A stretch of DNA of 64,000 nucleotides from Verrucomicrobia bacterium IMCC26134 (GCA_000972765.1 CP011265.1:3035001-3099000), one strand, 5' to 3'; positions 1-8,804 are shown, counted from the stretch's first letter. The notes: generated by a model not told the origin, from the letters alone. Made by a program: numbers and translations.

Positions 1-2
1 CC

Positions 3-497
3 CACTACGAAGCCACCCAAGGCGGCCTCGGCCTGATGCTCCTCTCCATCGGCCTCGTCGGCGCCGGCCTCGGTCTCGGTTGGTGGCTCTACGGCAGGAA
101 ACTCCGCGCCACCGCCGCCGACCGCGACCCCCTCGCCACCGCCGCCCCCTTCGTCATGGCCGCCCTGGCCAACCGCCTCGGCTTCGACGAACTCTACGCC
201 GCCACCGTCGGCCGCCTGAACACCGCCACCGCCGCCCTCGCCGCATTCCTCGACCGTTATGTGATCGGCGGCCTCGTCACTTTCCTCGCCCAGCTCGGCA
301 TCTTCTCCGGCTCGGTCAACCGCCAGATGGACGAAGCCAACCTCAACGGTGGCTTCGACGCCGTCAGCGAGAGCGTTCGCGAAACCGGTTTATTCTACTC
401 GCGCAAACAAACCGGCGAGACGCACGGCTACCTGCGGGTCGTGGCGGTGGCGTTTGTCCTGCTATTCCTCGTCCTGGCGCTGGGAGGTGTCCGGTGA
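3..497 (+). CDS. nuoL: NADH-quinone oxidoreductase subunit L, C-terminal fragment
   Basis: The gene enters from the left edge; its reading frame is open from base 3, so only about the last 164 residues are present. The visible part has a hydrophobic helix near residues 10-30, a polar stretch and a final transmembrane helix. This fits the end of the proton-pumping NuoL/ND5 antiporter-like subunit, whose C-terminus carries the long lateral helix and a last anchor. I assign NuoL mainly from position, because two NuoM-type genes and NuoN follow in the usual L-M-N order. The stop overlaps the GTG start of the next gene by four bases (GTGA), implying translational coupling in a nuo operon. The proton-channel residues lie outside the window. 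Confidence 0.82.
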   Translation, partial: HYEATQGGLGLMLLSIGLVGAGLGLGWWLYGRKLRATAADRDPLATAAPFVMAALANRLGFDELYAATVGRLNTATAALAAFLDRYVIGGLVTFLAQLGIFSGSVNRQMDEANLNGGFDAVSESVRETGLFYSRKQTGETHGYLRVVAVAFVLLFLVLALGGVR

Positions 498-2005
498 AGT
501 GCCTGCTTTCCACCCTCATCCTGACGCCTTGGGTCGGCGCGCTCCTGCTCGCCTTCACCCCGCGCCTTAGTCCCAGGGTCACACGCACCCTTGCGTTGCT
601 CTTCAGTCTCTCGACCTTGGGCTTAGTCGCCTTCGCCTGGTCCGGCTTCGACCCCGCCGCGCCCGGCTACCAATTCGTCGAACAACACGCTTGGATAAAG
701 TTCCTCAACGTCTCCTACCACCTCGGCCTAGACGGCATGAGCCTCGGATTGGTCGCGCTCACCGGCCTCATCGCGCCGACCGCCCTGCTCGCCTCCTGGA
801 AAATCGAGCGTGATCCGCGTCTCTTTAACCTGCTCTTCCTCTTTCTCCAAGGCGCTGCGATTGGTGTTTTCCTCGCGCTCAATTTTTTCCCTTGGTTCAT
901 CTGCTGGGAGCTCAGCCTCGTGCCAGCCTTCTTCTTGATCAAACTCTGGGGCGGCCCCTGTGCCTCTCGCGCCGCCTACCAGTTCGTCGTCTATACCATC
1001 GGCGGCAGCGCCTTCATGTTGCTCGCCTTCGCCGCCCTTTTCGCCGCCACCGGCACTTTTGACTTCGTCGAGCTCGCCGCCCTCGCCCGCGACGGCGGCC
1101 TCGCCACCGTCATTCCCTCCCCTGCCCTCGGCACAATTTTCATCGGCGTGCTGCTCGGACTCGCGGTCAAGGTTCCGCTCTTCCCCTTCCACACCTGGCT
1201 ACCCTCGGCCTACTCCGAGGCCCCCACCGCCGCATCGATGTTTCTCACCGGCATCATGTCGAAGATGGGCGTTTACGGCTTCCTCCGCATCCTCTGGCCG
1301 CTCTTTCCCTCCCAACTCCACGCCGCCGCCCCCTTGCTGCTCGGGCTCGCGCTCGCCGGCGTCGTGTTCGGCGCCTTCGCCGCCCTGGCACAGACTGACC
1401 TCAAACGCATGGTCGCATATTCATCCATCAACCACGTCAGCTACTGCCTGCTCGCCCTCTTCGCCGTAGCGGGATCCAGCAGCTTCAACCCCGACGCCTC
1501 CACCGCGGCCCTTAGCGGCGCACTGCTGCAAATGTTCAACCACGGCCTCTCCGCCTCCGCCTTGTTCTTCTGTGTCGGCATTCTTGAAAACCGCTCCGGC
1601 GGAAAACGCGGCCTGCTCGACTTCGGCGGCGTGCGCACCGCCGCCCCGGTCTTCGCCGGTTTTTGCGGTATCGCCCTGTTCTCTTCCCTCGGACTGCCGG
1701 GGCTCAACGGCTTCGTCGGCGAGTTCCTCGTTTTCCGCGGCGTCTTCGGCCTAGCGCCTTGGACCGCCGCCATCGGCTGCCTCGGCCTCTTCGCCACCGC
1801 CTTCTTCCTGCTGACGTTCTGGCAACGCGTCTTCCACGGCCCGCAAAGCCCCGCCGTCGCCAGCCGTTTCCGTGACCTCTCCATGCTGGAAACCATCACC
1901 CTGGTCCCGGCTGTTACGCTGATGGTTGTCCTCGGCGTCTGCCCGCAACTTCTCGTGAGTCTCTTCAACCCTCTGGTCACTGCCTGGGTCGTTCACCTGC
2001 CATGA
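494..2005 (+). CDS. nuoM: NADH-quinone oxidoreductase subunit M (first copy)
   Basis: A 503-residue multi-spanning antiporter-like subunit of respiratory complex I in the inner membrane. The key charged residues of NuoM are present: Glu139 (in WELSLVP), Lys226 (in VKVPLFPFHTW), Lys257 (in MSKMGVYG) and Glu410 (in GFVGEF), matching E. coli Glu144, Lys234, Lys265 and Glu407. I chose the GTG at 494 because it gives the normal family length, overlaps the nuoL stop by four bases and is preceded by GGGAGG at 482-487. An in-frame upstream start at 80 would run far into nuoL and is rejected. It is followed by a second NuoM paralogue with ATGA overlap. Confidence 0.95.
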   Translation: MKCLLSTLILTPWVGALLLAFTPRLSPRVTRTLALLFSLSTLGLVAFAWSGFDPAAPGYQFVEQHAWIKFLNVSYHLGLDGMSLGLVALTGLIAPTALLASWKIERDPRLFNLLFLFLQGAAIGVFLALNFFPWFICWELSLVPAFFLIKLWGGPCASRAAYQFVVYTIGGSAFMLLAFAALFAATGTFDFVELAALARDGGLATVIPSPALGTIFIGVLLGLAVKVPLFPFHTWLPSAYSEAPTAASMFLTGIMSKMGVYGFLRILWPLFPSQLHAAAPLLLGLALAGVVFGAFAALAQTDLKRMVAYSSINHVSYCLLALFAVAGSSSFNPDASTAALSGALLQMFNHGLSASALFFCVGILENRSGGKRGLLDFGGVRTAAPVFAGFCGIALFSSLGLPGLNGFVGEFLVFRGVFGLAPWTAAIGCLGLFATAFFLLTFWQRVFHGPQSPAVASRFRDLSMLETITLVPAVTLMVVLGVCPQLLVSLFNPLVTAWVVHLP

Positions 2006-3516
2006 ACCTGCTACCCTGCACCATTTACCTTTCATTCGCCGGCGCTGTGCTCGCGCTGGTGGCCGGCATGAAGTCGTCGGCGGCGGCCCGCGCGGTGGCC
2101 TTGCTCACCGCCGTCTCCTCCTGGGGCATCGCTCTCTACGCCGCCTTTGGTTTCACACCATCGAGCGAATTTCTCACGCTCGTAAACGTGCCGTGGATTC
2201 CGCAGTTTGGCATCAATTACCATCTCGCCTCCGACGGCATCAGCCTGACCCTGCTTGTGCTCACCGGCCTCGCCGCCACTTGCGGTGTGCTCTTCTCCTG
2301 GAATATTGAGGAGCGCACCGGCGAGTTCTTCGCCTTCTACCTCGCCCTCATCGGCGGCGTTTACGGCGTGTTCCTCAGCGCCGACGCCTTCGTTTTTTTT
2401 GTCTTCTACGAGATCGCGATCGTTCCGAAGTATTTCCTCATCGCGAACTGGGGCTCCACCAACCGGCAGTATGGCGCGATGAAGCTCGCCCTCTACTCCT
2501 TCGCCGGCAGCGCGCTCGTGCTCGCGGGCCTGCTCTGGATCTACTCCACCGGCTATGCGTCCAGCTTCGGGCTCGACCAACTCGCCCAAGGCGCCGCCAC
2601 GCTCAGCCAAGGTGCGCAGATCACCGTCTTTGCGCTGCTCTTCACCGGCTTCGCCGTGCTCGCCGGCATGTTCCCGTTTCACACCTGGGCGCCCACCGGC
2701 CACGTCGCCGCCCCCACCGGCGCTTCGATGCTGCTTGCCGGCGTCGTGATGAAGCTCGGCGCCTACGGTTGCCTGCGCGTCGCCATGCCGCTGCTCCCCG
2801 CCGGGCTCGACTTTTGGCAACCCGTCATCGCCGGTCTCGCCATCACCGGCATCCTCTACGCCGGTCTCGTAGCCCTCGTGCAGGATGACTTTAAATTCGT
2901 GATCGGCTACTCGAGCGTCAGCCACATGGGCTTTGTCTTGCTCGGGCTCGCCGCCGCCAATCCGTCCGCCGTCGCCGGCGCCGTGCTCCAGATGTTTTCC
3001 CACGGTGTCATCGCCGGCCTGCTCTTCGCCGTCGTCGGCCGCATGGTCTACGAGCGCACCCACACACGGCAACTCGACGAGTTGAAAAAACTCCCGCTTC
3101 ACCGACTCCTGCCCTTCGCCGCCGTGGTCTTCGTGATCGCCGGTCTTGCCTCGATGGGCATGCCTGGCTTCAGCGGCTTTCCCGCCGAACTCACAATTCT
3201 GATCGGCGTCTGGAACTACTCCGCCATCCTCGGGGTGCTGGCCGCGCTCGGCGTGTTCATTGCCGCCGCCTTTACCCTGCGCGTCATCCAGGTTTCCTTT
3301 TTCGGTCAGTCTGGCTCCAGAGCGGTGGCTCAATCGTCCGACGCCGCCCATAACCACCCGCTCCCCCCCATAACCTGGCCGGAAAAAACCGGCGCGTTTC
3401 TCCTGCTCGCCGCCACGCTCTTGATCGGCCTTAAGCCTGACCTGCTGCTCGACTGGATCGTCCCCAGTCTGCAATCACCCTTGATGAAGGTGATCTTTCA
3501 CGGAGGTGCCCGATGA
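2002..3516 (+). CDS. nuoM: NADH-quinone oxidoreductase subunit M, second tandem paralogue
   Basis: A second 504-residue NuoM/antiporter-like subunit, overlapping the first copy by four bases (ATGA). It keeps Glu137 (YEIAIVP), Lys251 (VMKLGAYG) and Glu396 (GFPAEL) and the FPFHTW block. The lysine normally four residues before that block is replaced by Leu220 (FAVLAGMFPFHTW), whereas the first copy has Lys226 there. That lysine is the central TM7 residue of the proton channel in known NuoM. Sequence divergence from copy one is large, so this is an old paralogue, not a recent duplication. Complex I variants with two M subunits ('2M') are known from Nitrospira and other phyla; this locus has that gene order. 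Whether this subunit pumps is uncertain. Confidence 0.9.
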   Translation: MNLLPCTIYLSFAGAVLALVAGMKSSAAARAVALLTAVSSWGIALYAAFGFTPSSEFLTLVNVPWIPQFGINYHLASDGISLTLLVLTGLAATCGVLFSWNIEERTGEFFAFYLALIGGVYGVFLSADAFVFFVFYEIAIVPKYFLIANWGSTNRQYGAMKLALYSFAGSALVLAGLLWIYSTGYASSFGLDQLAQGAATLSQGAQITVFALLFTGFAVLAGMFPFHTWAPTGHVAAPTGASMLLAGVVMKLGAYGCLRVAMPLLPAGLDFWQPVIAGLAITGILYAGLVALVQDDFKFVIGYSSVSHMGFVLLGLAAANPSAVAGAVLQMFSHGVIAGLLFAVVGRMVYERTHTRQLDELKKLPLHRLLPFAAVVFVIAGLASMGMPGFSGFPAELTILIGVWNYSAILGVLAALGVFIAAAFTLRVIQVSFFGQSGSRAVAQSSDAAHNHPLPPITWPEKTGAFLLLAATLLIGLKPDLLLDWIVPSLQSPLMKVIFHGGAR

Positions 3517-4982
3517 ACACCAGTTACGCTCAGCTCGCCCACGCCCTCCAGCCGGAGATCATCCTCGCCGACGGCGCGGTGCTGGTCATCGCTTTCGACC
3601 TGATCTTCGGTCGCCACCGCCCGCTCGCCACGCGGCTTGCTGCCTCGCTCGCACTCGGCGCGCTCACTCTTGTCGCCGCGTTCATCGCCTCGGTCTTCGT
3701 CGGACCAATTGGCGGCTTTTACGGCGAAAGTTTCGTCCTGGACTCCTTCGCCCTCGCCACCCGAGGCGGCGTGATCGTGCTCGCTTTGCTTACCCTCGGC
3801 GTCGCGGCCGGCGCGAAGGTCATGCGTAATCCCGCCGAATACGTCGCGCTCATTCTTTTTGCGACCACCGGCTTCACCCTCATGGCTGCGGCGAATCATC
3901 TCCTGATCGCCTTCGCCTCGCTCGAACTCGCCAGCCTCTCGCTCTACCTGCTCGCCGGCTTCGACAAGGACCGCCGCGAATCCGCCGAGGCCGGACTCAA
4001 ATACTTTCTGCTCGGAGCCCTGGCCACGGCCTTCCTGCTTTTCGGCTTCAGCCTGATCTACGGCATGACCGGTGAACTCGCCTTGCCGCGCATCGCAGCC
4101 GTGCTAGCCCAATGCGGCATGTCCCCGTTGCCCGCCCTGGCGCTTGTCATGGTGATGGTCGCATTCGGGTTCAAAGCCGCCGCCGCTCCTTTCCACCTCT
4201 GGGCTCCCGACGCCTACGAGGGCGCACCCACGCCCTCCGCCGCGCTCATCGCCTCGGCCTCAAAGCTCGCGGGATTCACTCTCTTCACCCGCCTGCTCTG
4301 GCCCGGCCTCGGAGCGCTGGCCGGTGACTCATCCCACGCCCTCAACCCAGGTGGCTGGATCACAATCGTCGTTCTGCTTGCCGGCGCTTCATTGCTGATC
4401 GGCAATCTCGCCGCCCTCGCGCAGACCAATCTCCGTCGCCTGCTCGCCTACTCCGCCATCGCCCACGCCGGCGTAATGATGCTCGGCGTGGTCACCGCCA
4501 GCCTCGCCGGCCCCGGTCCATTGTTCTATTACCTCTTCACCTACGGTATCGCGACCGCCGGTGCCTTTGGCGTCATCGCCGTGCTGGAGCGCAATGGAGG
4601 TTGCCAAAAAATCACCGACCTCGCCGGCCTGAGCCGCCGATCGCCGTTACTCGCGGGCACGCTTGCGATTTTTATTCTGTCCCTCGCCGGCATCCCGCCG
4701 CTCGCGGGCTTCTTCGGTAAATTCACCTTCTTCGCCCTGATGCTCCGCATCGGTGGCATCGCCAGCCCGACCGGCGCATTAACCCTGCTCGCCATCGCCC
4801 TGAGCGCCGTCTCGCTCTACTATTACTTGGTCGTCCTGAAGCAGGCTCTGGTCGAACCCTTTGCCTCGGAAAAACCTACCCGAATCCACGTCCCCGCCGC
4901 CACCGCCCTGACTCTCCTGGCTGCCACCGCGCTCATAATTGGCCTCGGGCTATGCCCTTCGCTACTACTAACTTTTTTTTAA
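3513..4982 (+). CDS. nuoN: NADH-quinone oxidoreductase subunit N
   Basis: A 489-residue, roughly 14-helix antiporter-like subunit, the last gene of the nuo operon. Recognised by the NuoN blocks LELASLSLYLLAG (conserved Glu), GFKAAAAPFHLWAPDAYEGAPTP (conserved Lys) and ASASKLAGF (second Lys). It sits in the membrane arm between the M subunits and the NuoA/J/K/H module. The ATG overlaps the preceding stop by four bases (ATGA). The gene ends in a run of T residues (4972-4980) that includes the stop codon region; only a very short GGGC/GCCC stem lies upstream, so I do not call a terminator. The 266 bases after it, to the next gene, hold nothing I can identify. Confidence 0.95.
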   Translation: MNTSYAQLAHALQPEIILADGAVLVIAFDLIFGRHRPLATRLAASLALGALTLVAAFIASVFVGPIGGFYGESFVLDSFALATRGGVIVLALLTLGVAAGAKVMRNPAEYVALILFATTGFTLMAAANHLLIAFASLELASLSLYLLAGFDKDRRESAEAGLKYFLLGALATAFLLFGFSLIYGMTGELALPRIAAVLAQCGMSPLPALALVMVMVAFGFKAAAAPFHLWAPDAYEGAPTPSAALIASASKLAGFTLFTRLLWPGLGALAGDSSHALNPGGWITIVVLLAGASLLIGNLAALAQTNLRRLLAYSAIAHAGVMMLGVVTASLAGPGPLFYYLFTYGIATAGAFGVIAVLERNGGCQKITDLAGLSRRSPLLAGTLAIFILSLAGIPPLAGFFGKFTFFALMLRIGGIASPTGALTLLAIALSAVSLYYYLVVLKQALVEPFASEKPTRIHVPAATALTLLAATALIIGLGLCPSLLLTFF

Positions 4983-5248
4983 CCATCCGCACCGGTTTCA
5001 GGTATTCGCGCAGAATTTCAAGTGATAGAAAAAGTCTGCGTCAATGAACCTCCGGATCATTTCATGACCGTGATGGTTGGCGCCATCGTGATCGTGCCCT
5101 TTCTGTCGCTAACCTCGATTCACACGCCTCGCCGGCCAGTGCCTTCGCCGTCGAAGCGGATCGGTAATGGAGTGTTGCACCTAGCTCTTCTCGCAGTCAT
5201 TCTAAGCCTGTCCGAGAACGTTCCGTAAACCCTCAACCACGATTCGTC

Positions 5249-5704
5249 ATGAAAACTCTACTTGTATCGGTAGATTTCTCCGACGCCACCCGCGCCGTTA
5301 TCGCCACCGCCGTCGACCTTGCCTCCTCTCCTGGCTCGCGTCTTATCATCCACCACGCCCTCGTCCCGCCGATGGTCACCACCGAATACGGCATCGGCGT
5401 GGAAATGCTGCAGGAGAACCTGGCCCTTGCAGAAAAAACCGCACGTCAGCAGCTTCAACACATCGAGGATGAGCTCACCGCCCGCGGCCTCAATGTCTCA
5501 AACGTGCTCACCCACGGCGCCCCAGCCGCCGATATCGTGAACAAAGCCGGCAAGCTCCATGCCGACGCCATCGTGCTGGGCTCCCACGGCCACACTGCGT
5601 TTTACGATCTCCTGATCGGCAGCACCACGCAATCGGTGATCAAACACGCCACCTGCCCCATTGTCATCGTCCCGCGCACGAAGCACCGTAGCTCCGAGAA
5701 ATAG
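5249..5704 (+). CDS. Universal stress protein, UspA family
   Basis: A 151-residue single-domain cytoplasmic Usp protein. It starts with the typical strand 'KTLLVSVDFSDAT' and carries the ATP-binding signature GSHG-x9-GS near residues 110-123, followed by VIKHATCPIVIVP, the usual C-terminal strand. The intact G-2x-G-9x-G(S) motif suggests an ATP-binding subtype. Stop is followed 35 bases later by a strong hairpin, so it appears to be transcribed alone. Specific stress or partner cannot be read from sequence. Confidence 0.93.
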   Translation: MKTLLVSVDFSDATRAVIATAVDLASSPGSRLIIHHALVPPMVTTEYGIGVEMLQENLALAEKTARQQLQHIEDELTARGLNVSNVLTHGAPAADIVNKAGKLHADAIVLGSHGHTAFYDLLIGSTTQSVIKHATCPIVIVPRTKHRSSEK

Positions 5705-5739
5705 TCTCAAGCGGTCATGAACGCGAAGTTGGCCGAGAT

Positions 5740-5769
5740 CTAACACAGGGTGTAATCGCCCTGTGTTAG
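5740..5769 (+). terminator. Hairpin after usp, possible terminator
   Basis: An 11-bp perfect inverted repeat, CTAACACAGGG at 5740-5750 and CCCTGTGTTAG at 5759-5769, with an 8-base loop. It lies just after the universal stress protein gene. No T tract follows, so intrinsic termination is plausible but not certain; it could also stabilise the mRNA 3' end. Confidence 0.5.
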
Positions 5770-5830
5770 CGTGCGTCCAAATATCAGCGCATAGCGTCCC
5801 CGTGCCCGCTCGATCAAATCGTTAAACGTT

Positions 5831-5870
5831 AAAAACAATTGAGCCTCCTCGAACAATGTCGGGGAGGCTC
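5831..5870 (-). terminator. Terminator-like hairpin on the minus strand
   Basis: GAGCCTCC at 5841-5848 pairs with GGAGGCTC at 5863-5870. Read on the minus strand the stem is followed by AATTG and then five T residues (5835-5831), the layout of an intrinsic terminator. No gene on the minus strand leads into it, so its purpose is unclear; an unannotated antisense transcript is one possibility. Confidence 0.4.
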
Positions 5871-5967
5871 ATCATTGTGCGGGTCGAGCCCGTTAGCGCG
5901 GCAATGGCGCTTATCTTCGTCTTTATGGTTTTGGCGGAGTCTACTGAGTTTTTAACTTTTTGACTAC

Positions 5968-6083
5968 TAACCTAACCTTTCACTGTCCTGACATCTAACC
6001 TCTGATACCTGACCTCTGTCACCTGACCTGTCTTCTGCCTGACCTTTCACTTTACTAACCTGTCAGCTTACTAACCTGTCAGC
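5968..6083. repeat. Cluster of TRACCT repeats with a 16-bp tandem pair
   Basis: Two perfect copies of TTACTAACCTGTCAGC abut at 6052-6067 and 6068-6083. Upstream, related TAACCT/TGACCT hexamers occur at about 5968, 5973, 5996, 6010, 6024, 6040, 6056 and 6072; the last six are spaced 14-16 bases apart. The block lies in the roughly 500-base gene-free stretch 5705-6202 and is the only ordered signal there besides the two hairpins. It could be an array of regulator sites for the receptor genes downstream, or a slippage-prone low-complexity tract. Confidence 0.6.
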
Positions 6084-6202
6084 TATCATGTGGTCCCTTG
6101 ACCACGCCCAGAAGATACACCCGTTGGGGTTACAATACCAGTGGCCTGTATGTAAGTTGACGGCCGCTTTGACTCATCTGTTAACTTATCAGTCAAACCC
6201 AC

Positions 6203-6598
6203 GTGATCAAGCGCGCCCCAACACGCCCGTCCTCTGCAAGCACTGCGCAATGCGTGGGTGCGGGCTTTTTAGCGCTTCTCTACTTTACGCTTAACCTGCT
6301 CGCGTTCGCACCTTCGGCGCACGCATGGCTCCATCAGCCCACCTGTTCAGCGACGCTTTCCGACTGCTCCGATTCAGACGCCCCATCCAAGCGCACCCCA
6401 AATCCCCCGGCCCGCAACGAGGACGGCTGCGCGGTCACACTTATTGCACAGGGAATCGACGGTGTTCCTGCCGGTCTCTCCGCCAACGAGCCCGCACGAC
6501 CGGCCATCACCGAGTCTTTTTGCACGAATACAGATCCGCTGCTCTCCCTTCAGCAGCATCGGCTTCCAGCCAGCCAGGCTCCGCCTTCGATTGGCTGA
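6203..6598 (+). CDS. Small secreted or membrane-anchored protein upstream of TonB receptor
   Basis: A 131-residue ORF starting at GTG 6203. Residues about 18-42 form a clear signal-peptide-like segment (hydrophobic core then APSAHA, followed by a Trp). The rest is Pro/Ala-rich with four Cys, a GCAVTLIAQG block and a C-terminal RLPASQAPPSIG tail. I do not recognise a named family with certainty. Short exported proteins of this layout (hydrophobic leader, C-A-V-T-L block, Pro-rich end) seem to accompany TonB receptors in related genomes, but that is from memory and untested. It ends 124 bases before the receptor start and is probably co-transcribed. The start codon is uncertain and no good ribosome site is visible. 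Confidence 0.5.
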   Translation: MIKRAPTRPSSASTAQCVGAGFLALLYFTLNLLAFAPSAHAWLHQPTCSATLSDCSDSDAPSKRTPNPPARNEDGCAVTLIAQGIDGVPAGLSANEPARPAITESFCTNTDPLLSLQQHRLPASQAPPSIG

Positions 6599-6722
6599 AG
6601 CTCCGTCTCCCTGTTTTTCACCACACCCGGATCACTTCGGCGGTGGTTTCGTATCTGCAATTAACTACGCATACGCCTGCGCGCGATGCGTTCCGTTTTT
6701 ATATTTTTACTTTTGTTTCATC

Positions 6723-8804
6723 ATGTCCTTTTCCCGTTTCCATGCGCCGCTGTTCGCCGCGCTTGCCTCACTTCTTTCACTAAACGCCAGCGCCGCCGAA
6801 TCCCGCGACGATGGCTCCTATCTGCTCGAAAGCCTCGTCATCACCGCATCGCCCTTCGCACGCACTCAAGCCGAGCTTACTAGCGCCACCACCGTGCTTG
6901 GCGGCGAGGCTCTCGCCTTGCGCCAGCAAGCGACTTTAGGCGAAACTCTTGCCGGTCTGCCCGGGGTCAGCTCCAGCTACTTCGGGTCTGGCGCCAGTCG
7001 GCCCGTCATCCGCGGCCTCGACGCCAACCGCGTGCGCATCCTCCAAAACAGCCTCGATACCATCGATGCGTCGGCCACCAGCCCTGACCACGCGGTCAGC
7101 GTGGAGCCTTTTCTGCTTAAACGCATCGAGGTCGTGCGCGGCCCCGCTTCCCTCCTTTACGGCTCCGCCGCCGTTGGCGGCGTTGTCAATGTGATTGACC
7201 ACCGGATCGAGAGCGAGCTTCCGGTCCGCGACGTCGCTGGAACCCTGGAATCACGTTACGACACCAACACCGGGGGCTACGTCAGCGGGGGATCCGCTGA
7301 CGTAGCCCTCGTCCCCGACCGCGAGAAAAGCTCCGGCTTCGTCCTGCACCTAGACGGGGTTCGCCGCGAGGCGAACGACACCCATGTGCCAGGCCGCGCC
7401 GATCCTGCCGATCCCACGACCACCGGCGTAATTCCTAACACCGCCCTCGAAAGTCGGGGTGGCTCCATCGGCATTTCTTACGTTAGCACCGCCTTTAATT
7501 CCGGCCTCAACTACAACGGATTCGACACCACCTACGGCGTGCCCAACGAGCGCAACGTGGCCATAGCACTCCGCCAACGCCGCTGGGATTTAGCCGCCGA
7601 TATCACGCGTGATTTTGGCATCCTGACCGGCGCACGCGCCAAGTTCGGGCTCGCCGACTACGAGCACATAGAGCTTGAGGACGGCATGCCCGGCACGACC
7701 TTCACCAACGAGGGTTACAACGGCCGCGTCGAGTTGCTCCACCGCTCGCTCGCAGGCTTCACCGGCTCCTTCGGCACCGAGTTCGGCCTGAGCGATTTTA
7801 GCGCCCTCGGGACCGAGGCCTACCTCCCGACCAGCGAAACTCAAAATTACGCGCTCTTCCTCTTTGAGGAGGCGAAAAGCGGCGACTTCACCTGGCAGGC
7901 CGGCGCCCGTCACGAATCGCGCGAAATCCGGGCCGATGCCTTCGAAAGCATCCTGTTCCTGAATGGCGTGGACCCCACCCGCAGCTACCAGGTTCGCTCC
8001 GACTCACGCGATACCCTCAGCCTCTCCGGCGGCATAGTCTACGCGCTCACTCCAGCCTATGCACTGGCCTTCAACCTTACCCACACCACCCGTGCGCCGA
8101 ACACCCAGGAGCTCTACGCCGACGGCCCCCACCTCGGGACCGATGCCTACGAACTTGGCGACGCCACCCTTGGCGACGAACGGTCTCTCGGAGGCGAAAT
8201 GAGCCTGCGAAAATCCGATGGCTTCGTCACCGGCGCGCTCACCGTCTTCGCCAACCAGTTCGATGATTACATCTACCTTCAGGATACCGGCACAGCCGTG
8301 GATTTTGAAAACACCCCGCCTGATCCCACTGACGACATTCCCGAATACCGCTTCATCCAGCGCGACGCCCTTTTCTACGGCATTGAACTCGAGTCGGTCT
8401 TCCACCTCCACGCCGAGCGCGGACACACCCTCGATTTACGCTTCAACGCAGACTACACCCGTGCGCAGGAAACCAACGGCCCGGACCTCCCGCGCATCGC
8501 CCCGGTCAAAGGTCTGCTCGGCCTCGACTGGACGCACGGTCCCTGGCGCGCCGGCACCGACCTCCAGCTCGCGGCCACGCAAGCCCATCGCTCCCCCGGC
8601 GAGACACCCACCGATGGCTACGCGCTGCTCGGCGTGTCCTTCGGCTACCGCTGGCAAACCAAACCCGCTGTTTATAATATCTTCGTGCGGGGCGCCAACC
8701 TCACCGACACCGAGGCGCGCAACGCATCCAGCTTCGCCAACATCAAGGACATCGCCCCGCTCCCAGGCCGCGCCTTTACCTTAGGTATTCGCGCCACCTT
8801 CTGA
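6723..8804 (+). CDS. TonB-dependent receptor, ZnuD-like
   Basis: A 693-residue outer-membrane receptor. ATG 6723 gives a signal peptide ending LLSLNASA before AESRDD; the longer ORF upstream lacks one. A TonB-box-like segment (ESLVITAS) is followed by the plug domain (LGETLAGLPGVSSSYFGSGASRPVIRGL, then RIEVVRGPASLLYGSAAVGGVVNVID) and a beta barrel ending in FTLGIRATF with a terminal Phe. The blocks YGVPNE, RQRRWDL, KFGLADYEHIEL, and TTFTNEGYNGRVELLH resemble ZnuD-type zinc receptors, though the His-rich loop often seen there is reduced. Zinc as substrate is therefore inference. The small secreted protein upstream is likely in the same unit. Confidence 0.85.
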   Translation: MSFSRFHAPLFAALASLLSLNASAAESRDDGSYLLESLVITASPFARTQAELTSATTVLGGEALALRQQATLGETLAGLPGVSSSYFGSGASRPVIRGLDANRVRILQNSLDTIDASATSPDHAVSVEPFLLKRIEVVRGPASLLYGSAAVGGVVNVIDHRIESELPVRDVAGTLESRYDTNTGGYVSGGSADVALVPDREKSSGFVLHLDGVRREANDTHVPGRADPADPTTTGVIPNTALESRGGSIGISYVSTAFNSGLNYNGFDTTYGVPNERNVAIALRQRRWDLAADITRDFGILTGARAKFGLADYEHIELEDGMPGTTFTNEGYNGRVELLHRSLAGFTGSFGTEFGLSDFSALGTEAYLPTSETQNYALFLFEEAKSGDFTWQAGARHESREIRADAFESILFLNGVDPTRSYQVRSDSRDTLSLSGGIVYALTPAYALAFNLTHTTRAPNTQELYADGPHLGTDAYELGDATLGDERSLGGEMSLRKSDGFVTGALTVFANQFDDYIYLQDTGTAVDFENTPPDPTDDIPEYRFIQRDALFYGIELESVFHLHAERGHTLDLRFNADYTRAQETNGPDLPRIAPVKGLLGLDWTHGPWRAGTDLQLAATQAHRSPGETPTDGYALLGVSFGYRWQTKPAVYNIFVRGANLTDTEARNASSFANIKDIAPLPGRAFTLGIRATF

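Noticed and set aside
80-493. N-terminal extension of the first nuoM back to base 80
   Set aside because: The extra residues are Arg/Pro-rich and lie wholly inside nuoL; GTG 494 with a GGAGG site gives the family length.
2032-3474. 480-codon ORF antisense to the second nuoM
   Set aside because: Composition is His/Gly/Glu-rich as expected for the reverse frame of a GC-rich membrane-protein gene; the sense frame is clearly NuoM.
5022-5228. 68-codon ORF between nuoN and the stress-protein gene
   Set aside because: GTG start without a ribosome site, no recognisable family and no good coding character; likely chance.
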